Shown here one piece after another: positions 34,656 to 43,156 of a DNA stretch of 64,000 bases. The stretch is taken from positions 201,690 through 265,689 of the forward strand of contig NZ_JAGWCB010000008.1 in NCBI RefSeq assembly GCF_020387415.1, written 5' to 3'. The notes beneath the pieces were generated by a model. That model ran no database searches. It saw only the letters and a program-made list of their open reading frames with translations, and had not been told where the DNA came from. A program made the translations under genes and the position numbers. Source of the stretch: Ideonella benzenivorans. Lineage in GTDB: Bacteria > Pseudomonadota > Gammaproteobacteria > Burkholderiales > Burkholderiaceae_C. How positions within the stretch are numbered: the first letter of the stretch is position 1; each line of letters opens with the position of its first letter.

Positions 34656-37285
34656 CGCAGGGGCAGGACAGGAAGAGAGGGGGCCACGCGGCGCTGCTGG
34701 CGGGCATCGCGCCAGGCCTGCAGGCGCTCGCGCAGGGTGTGGGCCAGCTTGCGGTAGCCATCCAGGCCGAGCAGGGTGATTTCCTTCAGGCCGCGCATCG
34801 GGTGGTCCTGCTCATGGGTCAGGTGCCAGCCCTGCCAGGCCTGGGGCCGGGCGAAGGTGCATTGCACCAGTTCGACCTGCTGGGCCAGCGAGAGGTGGTC
34901 CAGGCGCACCCCGGCCATGCCTTGGTGCAGGTTGCTGATCTCGCCGGGGAAGACGCATTCGCGGCCGTCGCGCCAGAGCCCGACCTGCACCGTCTCACCG
35001 CGCTGCAGGGACAGTGCCCCCAGGCCCGAGAGGCCCAGGCCGCTCATCGCGTAGTCGGTGCACTCGCAGCGCAGCACCCGGCCGTCGGGCAGGTACAGCG
35101 TGGCGGGCAGCCGGGTGTTGACCCGTTGGTAATGGCGCACCTGGCGCGATTCCGAGGCCACGCCGATTGCGGCGCCCAGCATCAGCAGGCTGTAGAGCGT
35201 CCAGACCAGGTTCAGCACCACTGTGGCCGGTTCCGGGCTGCTGAACACGGTCAGCCGCAGCAGCCCGGTGATGGCCGCGGCCAGGTTCAGGCCCACCAGC
35301 ACGATGTAGGGCGTGGAGATGCTCCAGTCGAAGTAGGGCTTCTCCACCAGCCCGCCCTTGGCGGTGACGTTGAACTTGCCGTGCTGCGGGGCCAGCAGCG
35401 CCACCGTGGTGGGCAGCACGATGTACCAGGCCAGCACTGTCTCGTAGACCTCGGCCCAGAACGAATGCCGGTGCTCGCCCTGCACATGGGCGTTGGCGAT
35501 GGTCGCCAGCAGCATGTAGGGCACCACGTAGAGCGCCACCATCAGGGAGCTGGCGTGGATGATGTGCCAGTCGAAGAACAGGTAGGCCATCGGCGCGGTG
35601 AGGAACACCAGCCGCGGCAGCCCGAACAGGAAGTGCAGCATCGCGTTGACGTAGCACAGCCGCTGCCAGAGGCTCAGGCCCTTGCCGAGCAGGGGGTTGT
35701 CCACGCGCAGGATCTGGGCCATGCCGCGGGCCCAGCGGATGCGCTGGCCGACGTGGGCCGACAGGCTTTCGGTGGCCAGGCCGGCCGCCTGGGTCTGGTG
35801 GATGTAGGCGGTGCTGTAGCCATGCCGGTGCAGCTTGAGCGCGGTGTGGGCGTCCTCGGTCACCGTCTCGACCGCGATGCCGCCCACTTCCATCAGCGGG
35901 GCCCGGCGCAGCAGCGCGCAGGAGCCGCAGAAGAAGGTCGCGTTCCAGAAGTCGTTGCCGTCCTGCACCAGGCCGTAGAACAGCGAGCCCTCGTTGGGCA
36001 CGCGGCGGAAGGTGCCCAGGTTGCGCTCGAACGGGTCGGGCGAGAAGAAGTGGTGCGGGGTCTGCACCATCGCGCACTTCGGGTCCTTCAGGAACCAGCC
36101 CACGCTGGACTTCAGGAAGGAGCGGGTGGGAATGTGGTCGGCGTCGAACACGGCCACCAGTTCCCCGTGGCTGAACTGCAGCGCATGGTTCAGGTTGCCG
36201 GCCTTGGCATGACGGTTGTCCGGCCGGCTCAGGTACTGCACGCCCAGCCGTTCGGCCAGCGCGCGCATCTCCTCGCGCCGGCCGTCGTCCAGCAGGTAGA
36301 TCTTGAGCTTGTCGGCCGGCCAGTCCATCGACAGCGCGGCCAGCAGCGTTGGCTGCACCACGCTGGTGGGCTCGTTGAAGGTGGGGATGAACACATCCAC
36401 CGTGGGCCAGAGATGGCGGTCCTCCGGCAGCGGCGCGGGCTGGCGCTGCAGCGGGTAGATCGTCTGGATGAAGCCCAGCAGGAAGATCAGCCAGGTGTAG
36501 ACCTCGGCCGTCAGCAGGCCGTAGCCGAGCAGGGCCTCCACGGTGGAGTCGAACTGCAGCGTGGTGGTCAGGCGCCACCAGGCGTAGCGGCCCATGGCCA
36601 GCAGGCCGATGGTGGCCAGCGCGATGGCCGGGTAGCGGCCCGGCAGGCGGCGCAGCAGCAGGGCCAGGGCCCAGCACAGCAGCAGGAACAGGAACTGGCC
36701 CAGCCCGTTGAAGGGCGTGGTCACCACCGACACCAGCGCCACGCCGGCCAGGACCAGCAGCACCGTGCTGATGCCGCGCTGACGCAGCACCGGGCTCAGG
36801 CCCCGCGCCAGGGCCGGGCCCAGGCCCGAATGGTCGATCGTGGCGGCCGCCCGGTCGAAGCCGCGCAGCAGCCAGCGCCCGGGCAGCACCAGCGCCGTCC
36901 CCATCAGCTGCAGCGCGCCGCCCAGCACCCGCCCCAACCCCCAGGCCAGGGCCCGGGCCAGCGGTGACAGGACCGTGGCCAGCCAGGCCAGCGACTGCCG
37001 GGCCCGCCGCCAGCCGGCCGCGCGGCGCAGGGCTACCGCCGCCCGGGCCGCCGCCGGCAGCACCAGACTGGCCAGCAGCCAGCGCCAGAGCGCGGCTGGC
37101 CGGCTCAGCCCCAGCTGCCGGGCCAGCCCGTCCAGCGGGTCGGGCACCTGGTCCAGGCTCAGCTCGACCGCCGCGCGGCCGGCCGGCGGGCGCACGAACA
37201 GGCGCCAGAGCCAGCACGACAGCTGCGCCGGCCGCTCCACCTGCAGCAGCGTGGCCCCGATCCACAACAGGCGCTGCAGGCTCAT
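34652..37285 (-). CDS. bcsA: cellulose synthase catalytic subunit BcsA
   Basis: 877 residues. GT2 glucosyltransferase with membrane helices on both sides of a cytoplasmic catalytic domain, fused to a C-terminal PilZ domain. Motifs are intact: first D in LLDDGRRE (about 331), DxD in FDADHIP (about 380), TED in VTEDAHTALKLH (about 477), and QxxRW in QRIRWARG (about 516). PilZ: RQVRHYQR near 712 (an RxxxR arginine pair) and DYAMSGLG further on. It polymerises UDP-glucose and needs c-di-GMP for activity. It overlaps both neighbours by four bases. Confidence 0.95.
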   Translation of the reverse strand: MSLQRLLWIGATLLQVERPAQLSCWLWRLFVRPPAGRAAVELSLDQVPDPLDGLARQLGLSRPAALWRWLLASLVLPAAARAAVALRRAAGWRRARQSLAWLATVLSPLARALAWGLGRVLGGALQLMGTALVLPGRWLLRGFDRAAATIDHSGLGPALARGLSPVLRQRGISTVLLVLAGVALVSVVTTPFNGLGQFLFLLLCWALALLLRRLPGRYPAIALATIGLLAMGRYAWWRLTTTLQFDSTVEALLGYGLLTAEVYTWLIFLLGFIQTIYPLQRQPAPLPEDRHLWPTVDVFIPTFNEPTSVVQPTLLAALSMDWPADKLKIYLLDDGRREEMRALAERLGVQYLSRPDNRHAKAGNLNHALQFSHGELVAVFDADHIPTRSFLKSSVGWFLKDPKCAMVQTPHHFFSPDPFERNLGTFRRVPNEGSLFYGLVQDGNDFWNATFFCGSCALLRRAPLMEVGGIAVETVTEDAHTALKLHRHGYSTAYIHQTQAAGLATESLSAHVGQRIRWARGMAQILRVDNPLLGKGLSLWQRLCYVNAMLHFLFGLPRLVFLTAPMAYLFFDWHIIHASSLMVALYVVPYMLLATIANAHVQGEHRHSFWAEVYETVLAWYIVLPTTVALLAPQHGKFNVTAKGGLVEKPYFDWSISTPYIVLVGLNLAAAITGLLRLTVFSSPEPATVVLNLVWTLYSLLMLGAAIGVASESRQVRHYQRVNTRLPATLYLPDGRVLRCECTDYAMSGLGLSGLGALSLQRGETVQVGLWRDGRECVFPGEISNLHQGMAGVRLDHLSLAQQVELVQCTFARPQAWQGWHLTHEQDHPMRGLKEITLLGLDGYRKLAHTLRERLQAWRDARQQRRVAPSLPVLPLR

Positions 37286-38061
37286 GGCGTCACGGCTCCT
37301 GCGGGGTGGCGGGCGCGGGCCTGCAGCCAGCGCAGCACGCCGTTGAAGTCATGTGCCGACTGGGCCTGCTCGGCCGCGGCGCAGACGCAGGCGGCCTGCT
37401 CCAGGGCGTTGGCGCAGGCCTCGTCCTCGTGCACCAGGTGCGGCGCCAGCCGCGAACCCCACTGGTGCTCCAGCAGCGTCAGGCAGCGGCCGTGGGAGGG
37501 GCGGCGCGGGTCGAAGCGGTTCAACACCAGGCCCAGTTGAGCCTGCGCCGGGATCGCGTGCGTCAGGCGATCGACCGGACCGGCCAGGTGCAGGGCGCGG
37601 GCCGAGGCCTCCAGCCCGACCACCAGCTGGTCGGCGCAGCGCAGGGCCTGGATGAGCCAGGGCGAAGGGGCTGCGGCATCGATCAGGACCCAGGATTCGG
37701 CCGGCAGGTCCAGGCGCTGCAGCTGTTCGGCCAGCCAGTCCGGCTGGTCGTGCAGGCGCTGCAGGGCCTGGCCGACGGCCGGTGGCAGGGGGCCGAACGG
37801 CAGGCAGCGCACCCCGGCGTCGTTGGCCAGCACCGCGTCGCCGATCCAGCTGCCGGCCACGAAGCGGCCGTACCAGCCCTTGGAGGGCGGCTGCTCGGCG
37901 CCCAGGTGCAGCGCCAGGCTGTTCTGGGCATTCCATTCGAGTGCCAGGCAGGGCACGCCCTCGCTGGCCAGCAGGTGGGCCAGGTTGGCCACCAGCGTGG
38001 TCTGGCCCACGCCACCCAGCAGGCCGGCGAAGACGACGGTGTGGTACGGGGGACGGGTCAT
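37282..38061 (-). CDS. bcsQ: cellulose biosynthesis protein BcsQ (MinD-like ATPase)
   Basis: 259 residues, of the ParA/MinD type. It localises the synthase complex at the cell pole in enterobacteria. The P-loop reads GLLGGVGQTTLVANLA near residue 13-28; the usual GKT is GQT, with no catalytic or signature lysine. BcsQ of E. coli also departs from the consensus at this place, so the family seems to tolerate the change. Later stretches VLIDAAAPSPWLIQAL (Walker B region) and LVLNRFDPRRP fit the family. Coupled to bcsF and bcsA by ATGA overlaps. Confidence 0.88.
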   Translation of the reverse strand: MTRPPYHTVVFAGLLGGVGQTTLVANLAHLLASEGVPCLALEWNAQNSLALHLGAEQPPSKGWYGRFVAGSWIGDAVLANDAGVRCLPFGPLPPAVGQALQRLHDQPDWLAEQLQRLDLPAESWVLIDAAAPSPWLIQALRCADQLVVGLEASARALHLAGPVDRLTHAIPAQAQLGLVLNRFDPRRPSHGRCLTLLEHQWGSRLAPHLVHEDEACANALEQAACVCAAAEQAQSAHDFNGVLRWLQARARHPAGAVTP

Positions 38062-38249
38062 GGGGCGTCGTGGGGAGCCGAGAGGGCATCGGCCGCGCGT
38101 TCAACCGCGCGTTCGGCCGGACGGCGGTAGGGCCGCAGCGTGCGCAGGGTGCGCTGCCAGTTCAGGCCGGGCAGTTGGCGCAGACCGCGGGCCAGGAAGG
38201 GGGCCAGCGCCAGGCCGGCCAGCATCCAGAGCAGGGCTTCAAGCAGCAT
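38058..38249 (-). CDS. bcsF: small membrane protein, BcsF-like
   Basis: 63 residues, the same length as E. coli BcsF, and in the same position next to bcsE. One N-terminal membrane helix (LLEALLWMLAGLALAPFLA) and a basic C-terminal tail (about 21-50: RGLRQLPGLN, then RTLRTLRPYRRPAERAVER). Similarity is in topology and charge rather than clear sequence identity, so the name is inferred. In E. coli BcsF recruits BcsE to the membrane. Start ATG at 38249 overlaps the bcsE end by 11 bases; the stop overlaps bcsQ. Confidence 0.7.
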   Translation of the reverse strand: MLLEALLWMLAGLALAPFLARGLRQLPGLNWQRTLRTLRPYRRPAERAVERAADALSAPHDAP

Positions 38250-40062
38250 GCCAGGCCCCTTCTTCGTGCGGCGCGGGACGGGGGCCGCGGGCCGGCATCG
38301 GGGCCGGACGCAGCCGCGGCAGGCGGGGCCGCACGGTCGGCATGGGGTTGGGCTGCTCGCGGGGCAGCAGGGCGGGGGCCAGGGCGGGCCGCGGGGGCGC
38401 CGCCGGTTGGGGGCTGGCGGTGACCGGTGCCGGGGTCGCCGCGGGGGCGGCATCGTCCGGCCGCAGGGTGGCCAGGGCCAGGCTGTGGTCGGTCAGACGG
38501 CCCAGGCGGGCGGCCTGGGCCACCGGCTCCAGCAGGTTCAGCATGCCGTCCGGCGTGGTGTCGATCACCGAGCTGGCGAACAGCTCGGTCAGCGGCAGCG
38601 CGAAGACGCGCTCCAGCGTGGCCTCGGCCGTGGTGGGGGCGCAGCCGTACAGGAAGACCCAGAGCGAGCGCTCGTCGGCGGTGACCACATCGCCGTCGCG
38701 CTGGGTGCGCACGGCGCGCAGGGCGTCCAGGTGCGGCACGTGGTTTTGCAGCAGCAGCCGCACCAGCACATGGCTCAGGCCGGTGGCCGCGCTGCGCTGC
38801 AGGGTGTGGCGCACCTGGGTGCAGAAGGCCTGCGGCGGCAGGTAGCCGCGCACCGGGTCGGGCTGGAACGGGGCCAGCGCCTCGGCCAGCGTGGCCGGCA
38901 GCGGCTGCGGGTAGACGGCGCTGCGCAAGCCGTCGATCTGGCGCTCCAGCCGGGACAGTTCCAGCTCGCGGTAGATCACCCGGTTGGCACCGGCTGCGCC
39001 CAGCGCCAGTTCGGCGTGGGCGCGCAGCTTGTCGTGGGTTTCCCGCACCAGGATCTTCAGCAGCCGGGGGTGCTGCTGGCGCAGGGTGTAGACGGTCTCG
39101 GCCAGGGCCGGGAAGTCGCTGGCCGCGCCGGCGTGCAGCAGCACGGTGGCAGCCTGGCAATCGTGGGCAGCCGCCACCGCGGCGGACCAGTCGGCCACCA
39201 TCTGCCAGCCCGGGGGCAGGCCGCGCAGGCCGCCCAGGGCCTCCTCGGTGGCGATGACGCGCAGGGCGTCCGGGGCGGACATCAGGGTCAGGTCCTGGCC
39301 TTGCACCTCCAGCCCGTTGTAGGCCAGCGCGCCCTCGGCGTCGGCCTGCAGCCCGTAGCGGTGCTGCAGCACCGGGCCCGTGGCGGTGTTCCAGCGGTCC
39401 ACCCACCACAGCAGCTGGCCGGCATCCAGGCCCAGGCCGGCAATGTGCTCAAAGGTGTCGCCCAGGCCGTGCAGCGCCGCCAGCAGCGGGCCGACCCCGT
39501 CCGGCGCCGGGTGGCCGAAGATCACCGGTGCGTTCCGTTGGGCGCACCAGCGCTGCAGCGCCGCGCCCTGGCGCAGGCAGGCCTGTACTGTCGGTGCCCG
39601 CAGCAGCGGCTGCGGCGAGACCAGGAACAGCGCCTGGCCTTCCTCCCAGCCCGCCAGGGGCAGCTCATCCAGCAGCTCGGGCAGGGCCACATCCGGCCGG
39701 GCCAGCAGCCAGACCTTCAGACGGCCCTGTTCGCGGGCGGCCTCCAACCCGGAGTCGCCCAGCAGCGTGTCCACCCAGCCGGCGTCGTGGGCGACCAGCA
39801 TCACCGGCTGGCGTTCCAGCAGCGTGAGCAGCAGCCGGGTCAGCCAGCGCTGGGCCGCTGCCATCGGCGGCCAGCACAGCGCCACCGGCTGCCCCACGGG
39901 CAGTTGGTCCACCCCGTCGGGCAGCTGGGCCAGGCCCAGCGGCACCGGTGCGGCCACCGGGGGGCGGGCCAGACCCAGGCGGACGCCCAGACGCCGCAGC
40001 GGCGGCATGGCGTGCGAAGCGGGGAACAGGGGCAGGGCAGAGGTGGGGCTCATGATGGACAT
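38239..40062 (-). CDS. bcsE: cellulose regulatory protein BcsE (GIL domain)
   Basis: 607 residues from the ATG at 40062; a second ATG at 40053 is possible. Cytoplasmic protein that binds c-di-GMP through a GIL (GGDEF I-site-like) domain and boosts cellulose secretion. The middle and C-terminal part shows the degenerate receiver/GGDEF-like layout: VIYRELELSRLERQIDGL and, near residue 455, RDGD, a fit to the RxGD I-site. The final 110 residues are proline/alanine-rich and probably disordered. Between bcsC and bcsF in the operon. Confidence 0.88.
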   Translation of the reverse strand: MSIMSPTSALPLFPASHAMPPLRRLGVRLGLARPPVAAPVPLGLAQLPDGVDQLPVGQPVALCWPPMAAAQRWLTRLLLTLLERQPVMLVAHDAGWVDTLLGDSGLEAAREQGRLKVWLLARPDVALPELLDELPLAGWEEGQALFLVSPQPLLRAPTVQACLRQGAALQRWCAQRNAPVIFGHPAPDGVGPLLAALHGLGDTFEHIAGLGLDAGQLLWWVDRWNTATGPVLQHRYGLQADAEGALAYNGLEVQGQDLTLMSAPDALRVIATEEALGGLRGLPPGWQMVADWSAAVAAAHDCQAATVLLHAGAASDFPALAETVYTLRQQHPRLLKILVRETHDKLRAHAELALGAAGANRVIYRELELSRLERQIDGLRSAVYPQPLPATLAEALAPFQPDPVRGYLPPQAFCTQVRHTLQRSAATGLSHVLVRLLLQNHVPHLDALRAVRTQRDGDVVTADERSLWVFLYGCAPTTAEATLERVFALPLTELFASSVIDTTPDGMLNLLEPVAQAARLGRLTDHSLALATLRPDDAAPAATPAPVTASPQPAAPPRPALAPALLPREQPNPMPTVRPRLPRLRPAPMPARGPRPAPHEEGAWHAA

Positions 40063-40076
40063 TTCGGTCAGCGGCC

Positions 40077-43000
40077 TCAGAAACTGGAGTAGGGCTCCAC
40101 CGGACGCGGGCGCTCCGGGTGGGGGGCCACCACCGGTGAGAACAGGTAGCGCAGGTAGACGGTGAGCTGGGTCGGGGCGTAGCCGTCGGAGCGGTCCACG
40201 TCGAGCGCGGCGCCCACGGCCCAGTGCGGCGTGGCGGCGTATTCGAGGGCGGCGCGCAGCGAGCGGCCCACGCCCTGGCTGGTGCCACCGGCGTACAGGA
40301 TGTTGTGCACCGTCTGCAGCGTGGGGTCGGTCGGGAAGGTGGGCGAGGCGGTGCTGCGGGTGTGCGAATAGGACAGGGTGGCGCGTGCCTTCCAGGACCA
40401 GGGGCCTTCGCGCCCATCCCAGGTGAGCGGCAGCGCGACGGACTGGTACTGGCCTGGGCTGTAATAGCCGCCCTGGCCCCAGGAATACTCCGACAGCGTG
40501 CGCGCGTGGTGCCAGACCGACAGCGCCAGGCCCAGGTTCAGGCCCTGGTTGGGGGTGCGCCAGAGGTCGCGGTCCACCGCGGCGCGCAGGCGCACCCGGC
40601 TGTTGCTTTGCACCCGCAGGCCGGTCAGCCGGGCGGCATCGCCGCTCAGCGAGACGCTGTACGGGCCCCAGTCGGTGGCAATGCGCCCCTCCGCGCCGGT
40701 GGCGACGACACCGCCCCAGACCTGGCCCGAGACCGGATCGCGTTGGCCCAGGTAGGACAGCAGGCTGCCGGTCAGCGGCCGGCGTGACAGGCCCAGCGCA
40801 TAGCTGACCTGGTCCTGCAGGCCGAGGTTGCCCTGCCAACGCACGCCGCCCACCCAGTGCGGCACCAGGGTGTTGGCGCCGATCACGCCCAGGTCGGCGC
40901 GCCAGTCGTCGGTCTGGTAGCCCACGCCCACGTTGGCGCCGTTGGCGGTCTGGGCCACGGGGCCCGTCAGGGGCGCATGGGGGGCCGGCAGCTGGCCCAG
41001 GTCGGTGTTGGCGGGGTCCAGCGTGCCGGCGCTCAGGTGCAGCGGGTCCAGGTGCAGGAACCAGCGGCCCTGCAGATCCTGCGGCCACCACAGCACGACC
41101 GGCTGCTCCAGCCCGCGCAGGCTGGAGACGCCCTCGGTGGCGTTCTTGTGCAGCCACTGGGTGCCCGTCTCGATCCAGGCTTGGCCGCGGGCCTGCAGCG
41201 CGGCGATGTCGCGCTCCAGCTTGGCGTCCGCCGCGGCTCCAGGGGCCGGGCGGGCCTGGGTGAACAGGGCCAGGGCCTGGTCGTACTGGCCGCGCGAGCG
41301 GGCCAGCCGGGCGGCGTGGCTCAGCACGTCGGCATCGGTGGGGTGTTGGGCCCGCAGCGTGGCCGACAAGGCCTGGGCCTCGTCGGTTTGGCCGGCGCGC
41401 TGCCACAGGCGCAGCAGGGCCAGTTGGTCGTCCAGGGCCTGCGGGCTCAGGTGGCCGGCCAGCCAGCGGGCCTGCTCGCTTGCGCGGTCGGCATCGCCCA
41501 GACGGGCCCAGGCGTTGCCCAGCGCCAGGTGCAGCGCGGTGTCGTCCGGGGCGGTGGCCAGCGCGGCCTGCAGCAGCGGCACGGCCGCGGCGGCATCGCC
41601 GGCGGCCATCCGCCAGCGGGCCTGGGTGCGGCGGGCCTGCGCCGGATCCGCGTCGTGCGGCGGGGTCTGGGCCAGGGCCTCGGCCTGGGCGGTGTCGCCC
41701 TGCAGGGCCAGCTGCTCGATCTGGCGCTCGACGTGGTCGGCCTCCAGCGCGGCCAGCTGGCGGGCTTCGTCGGCCGGCCAGTCGCTCTGCGCCAGCAGGC
41801 CGGGCAGGGCCTGGGCCACCGCGGCATCGTCGCCCGCGCGGTGCTGTACCCGGGCCAGCGCCAGGCGCTGGGCGGGTGGCACGCTCTGGCCAGCGGCGCT
41901 GCGGCGGTCCAGGGCGCGCTGCTGCACCGCGACGGCGGCGGCCGGTTGGCCGGTGCGGAACCAGCCTTCGCTGACGGCGTCCAGCAGGCCCGCGTCGTCG
42001 CCGGCCAGATGTTCGGCCTCACCCAGCCGGCCCTGGGCCACGGCCTGGTGCACGCGCACCCGCTGTTCCAGGGCCTGCATGCCGGCCGAGCGCTGCGCGG
42101 GCGGGACCATGGCCAGGTCGTCCAGCGCGCCGGCATCGTCGTCCAGCGCCTCGCGGATCAGGCCACGGGCAAAGCGCATGTCCTCGTCGTGGGGGGCCAG
42201 GGCCACGCCCTCGTCCATCACGCGGTGGGCGGCTTCCGGCTGTTGCAGGCGCAGCTGCAGCCGGGCCAGCTGGTGGCGCAGCCAGGGGTCCCGGGGTGCC
42301 AGGTCCAGCGCCGGGGTCAGGGTGGCCAGCGCCTGGGCGACCTGGCCGTGCTCGCTCAGCGCCGTGGCCTGGGCCCGCAAGGTCTCGACCGGGTCGGCGG
42401 CGGGGGCGGCGGGGGCCGGCGCGGCGACGGCGGTCGGCGGCGGGGCCGCCGGCCGGGTGGCGACTCGGGGGGCCGTGGTGGCGCGGCGCGCCCGTGCCCC
42501 TGTGCGTGCGGCCGGGGGCGTGGCTGGTGCCGAGACGCTGGCCCCGGCAGCGGCGCTGCCAGTCGCCAGCCGGATCGCGGGGGTGGTGGGCGCAGGGCCC
42601 AGCAGCATGGGCGGGCGCTCGCCCAGCAGGGCGGCCACTTCCAGGCCCAGGCTGCCGACGGCCGGCGCACCGGCCGGGAAGAGCTGCCGGGCCAGGGCCG
42701 CGGCCTCGGCCTTGCGGCCGGCTCGCGCCATCAGCCGCATCTGGGACAGGCGGCCGGCGTCGGGGCCGTAGGCCTGGATCATCTGCGCCAGGGCCTGCGT
42801 GGCCGGGGCCTGCGGATGCTGTTGGCGCAGCACGGCGTAGCGCTGCTGCGCCCGTTCGGGGTGGCGCTCGCGCAGGTCCAGCTCACCCAGCAGGGCCAGC
42901 GCCACCGGGTCGTCGGCCTGCAGGGCCAGGGCCTTGTCGAGCAGCGGCCGGGCCAGGTCGTTGCGGTTCTTGCCGCTCCACAGCATGGCGGCGGCGATCA

Positions 43001-43154
43001 GCTCCTCCTGCGGCGTGCGGGCCACCCAGGGGGCGGCTGCAGCGGGCCAGGCCAGGCTCAGCGCCACGGCCAGGGCCGCCCAGCGCGGGGCGACGGAACC
43101 GGCGGCGACCTTCTGGTGCCGGGGCCCCGCCGCAGGGACGCGGCGTGCGGGCAT
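40077..43154 (-). CDS. bcsC: cellulose export protein BcsC (TPR and outer-membrane barrel)
   Basis: 1025 residues from the ATG at 43154. Signal sequence near residues 20-40 after a longer basic N-terminus (APRWAALAVALSLAWPAAA). Periplasmic TPR repeats span about 45-650 (for example NDLARPLLDKALALQADDPVALALLGELDLRERHPERAQQRYAVL), broken by an A/P-rich linker near 190-260. The C-terminal third (about 690-1025) is a beta-barrel with the family stretches LPLTWDGREGPWSWKARATLSYSH and the final YAPTQLTVYLRYLFSP. It guides and exports cellulose through the outer membrane. Two bases separate it from bcsB. Confidence 0.92.
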   Translation of the reverse strand: MPARRVPAAGPRHQKVAAGSVAPRWAALAVALSLAWPAAAAPWVARTPQEELIAAAMLWSGKNRNDLARPLLDKALALQADDPVALALLGELDLRERHPERAQQRYAVLRQQHPQAPATQALAQMIQAYGPDAGRLSQMRLMARAGRKAEAAALARQLFPAGAPAVGSLGLEVAALLGERPPMLLGPAPTTPAIRLATGSAAAGASVSAPATPPAARTGARARRATTAPRVATRPAAPPPTAVAAPAPAAPAADPVETLRAQATALSEHGQVAQALATLTPALDLAPRDPWLRHQLARLQLRLQQPEAAHRVMDEGVALAPHDEDMRFARGLIREALDDDAGALDDLAMVPPAQRSAGMQALEQRVRVHQAVAQGRLGEAEHLAGDDAGLLDAVSEGWFRTGQPAAAVAVQQRALDRRSAAGQSVPPAQRLALARVQHRAGDDAAVAQALPGLLAQSDWPADEARQLAALEADHVERQIEQLALQGDTAQAEALAQTPPHDADPAQARRTQARWRMAAGDAAAAVPLLQAALATAPDDTALHLALGNAWARLGDADRASEQARWLAGHLSPQALDDQLALLRLWQRAGQTDEAQALSATLRAQHPTDADVLSHAARLARSRGQYDQALALFTQARPAPGAAADAKLERDIAALQARGQAWIETGTQWLHKNATEGVSSLRGLEQPVVLWWPQDLQGRWFLHLDPLHLSAGTLDPANTDLGQLPAPHAPLTGPVAQTANGANVGVGYQTDDWRADLGVIGANTLVPHWVGGVRWQGNLGLQDQVSYALGLSRRPLTGSLLSYLGQRDPVSGQVWGGVVATGAEGRIATDWGPYSVSLSGDAARLTGLRVQSNSRVRLRAAVDRDLWRTPNQGLNLGLALSVWHHARTLSEYSWGQGGYYSPGQYQSVALPLTWDGREGPWSWKARATLSYSHTRSTASPTFPTDPTLQTVHNILYAGGTSQGVGRSLRAALEYAATPHWAVGAALDVDRSDGYAPTQLTVYLRYLFSPVVAPHPERPRPVEPYSSF

Positions 43155-43156
43155 GC

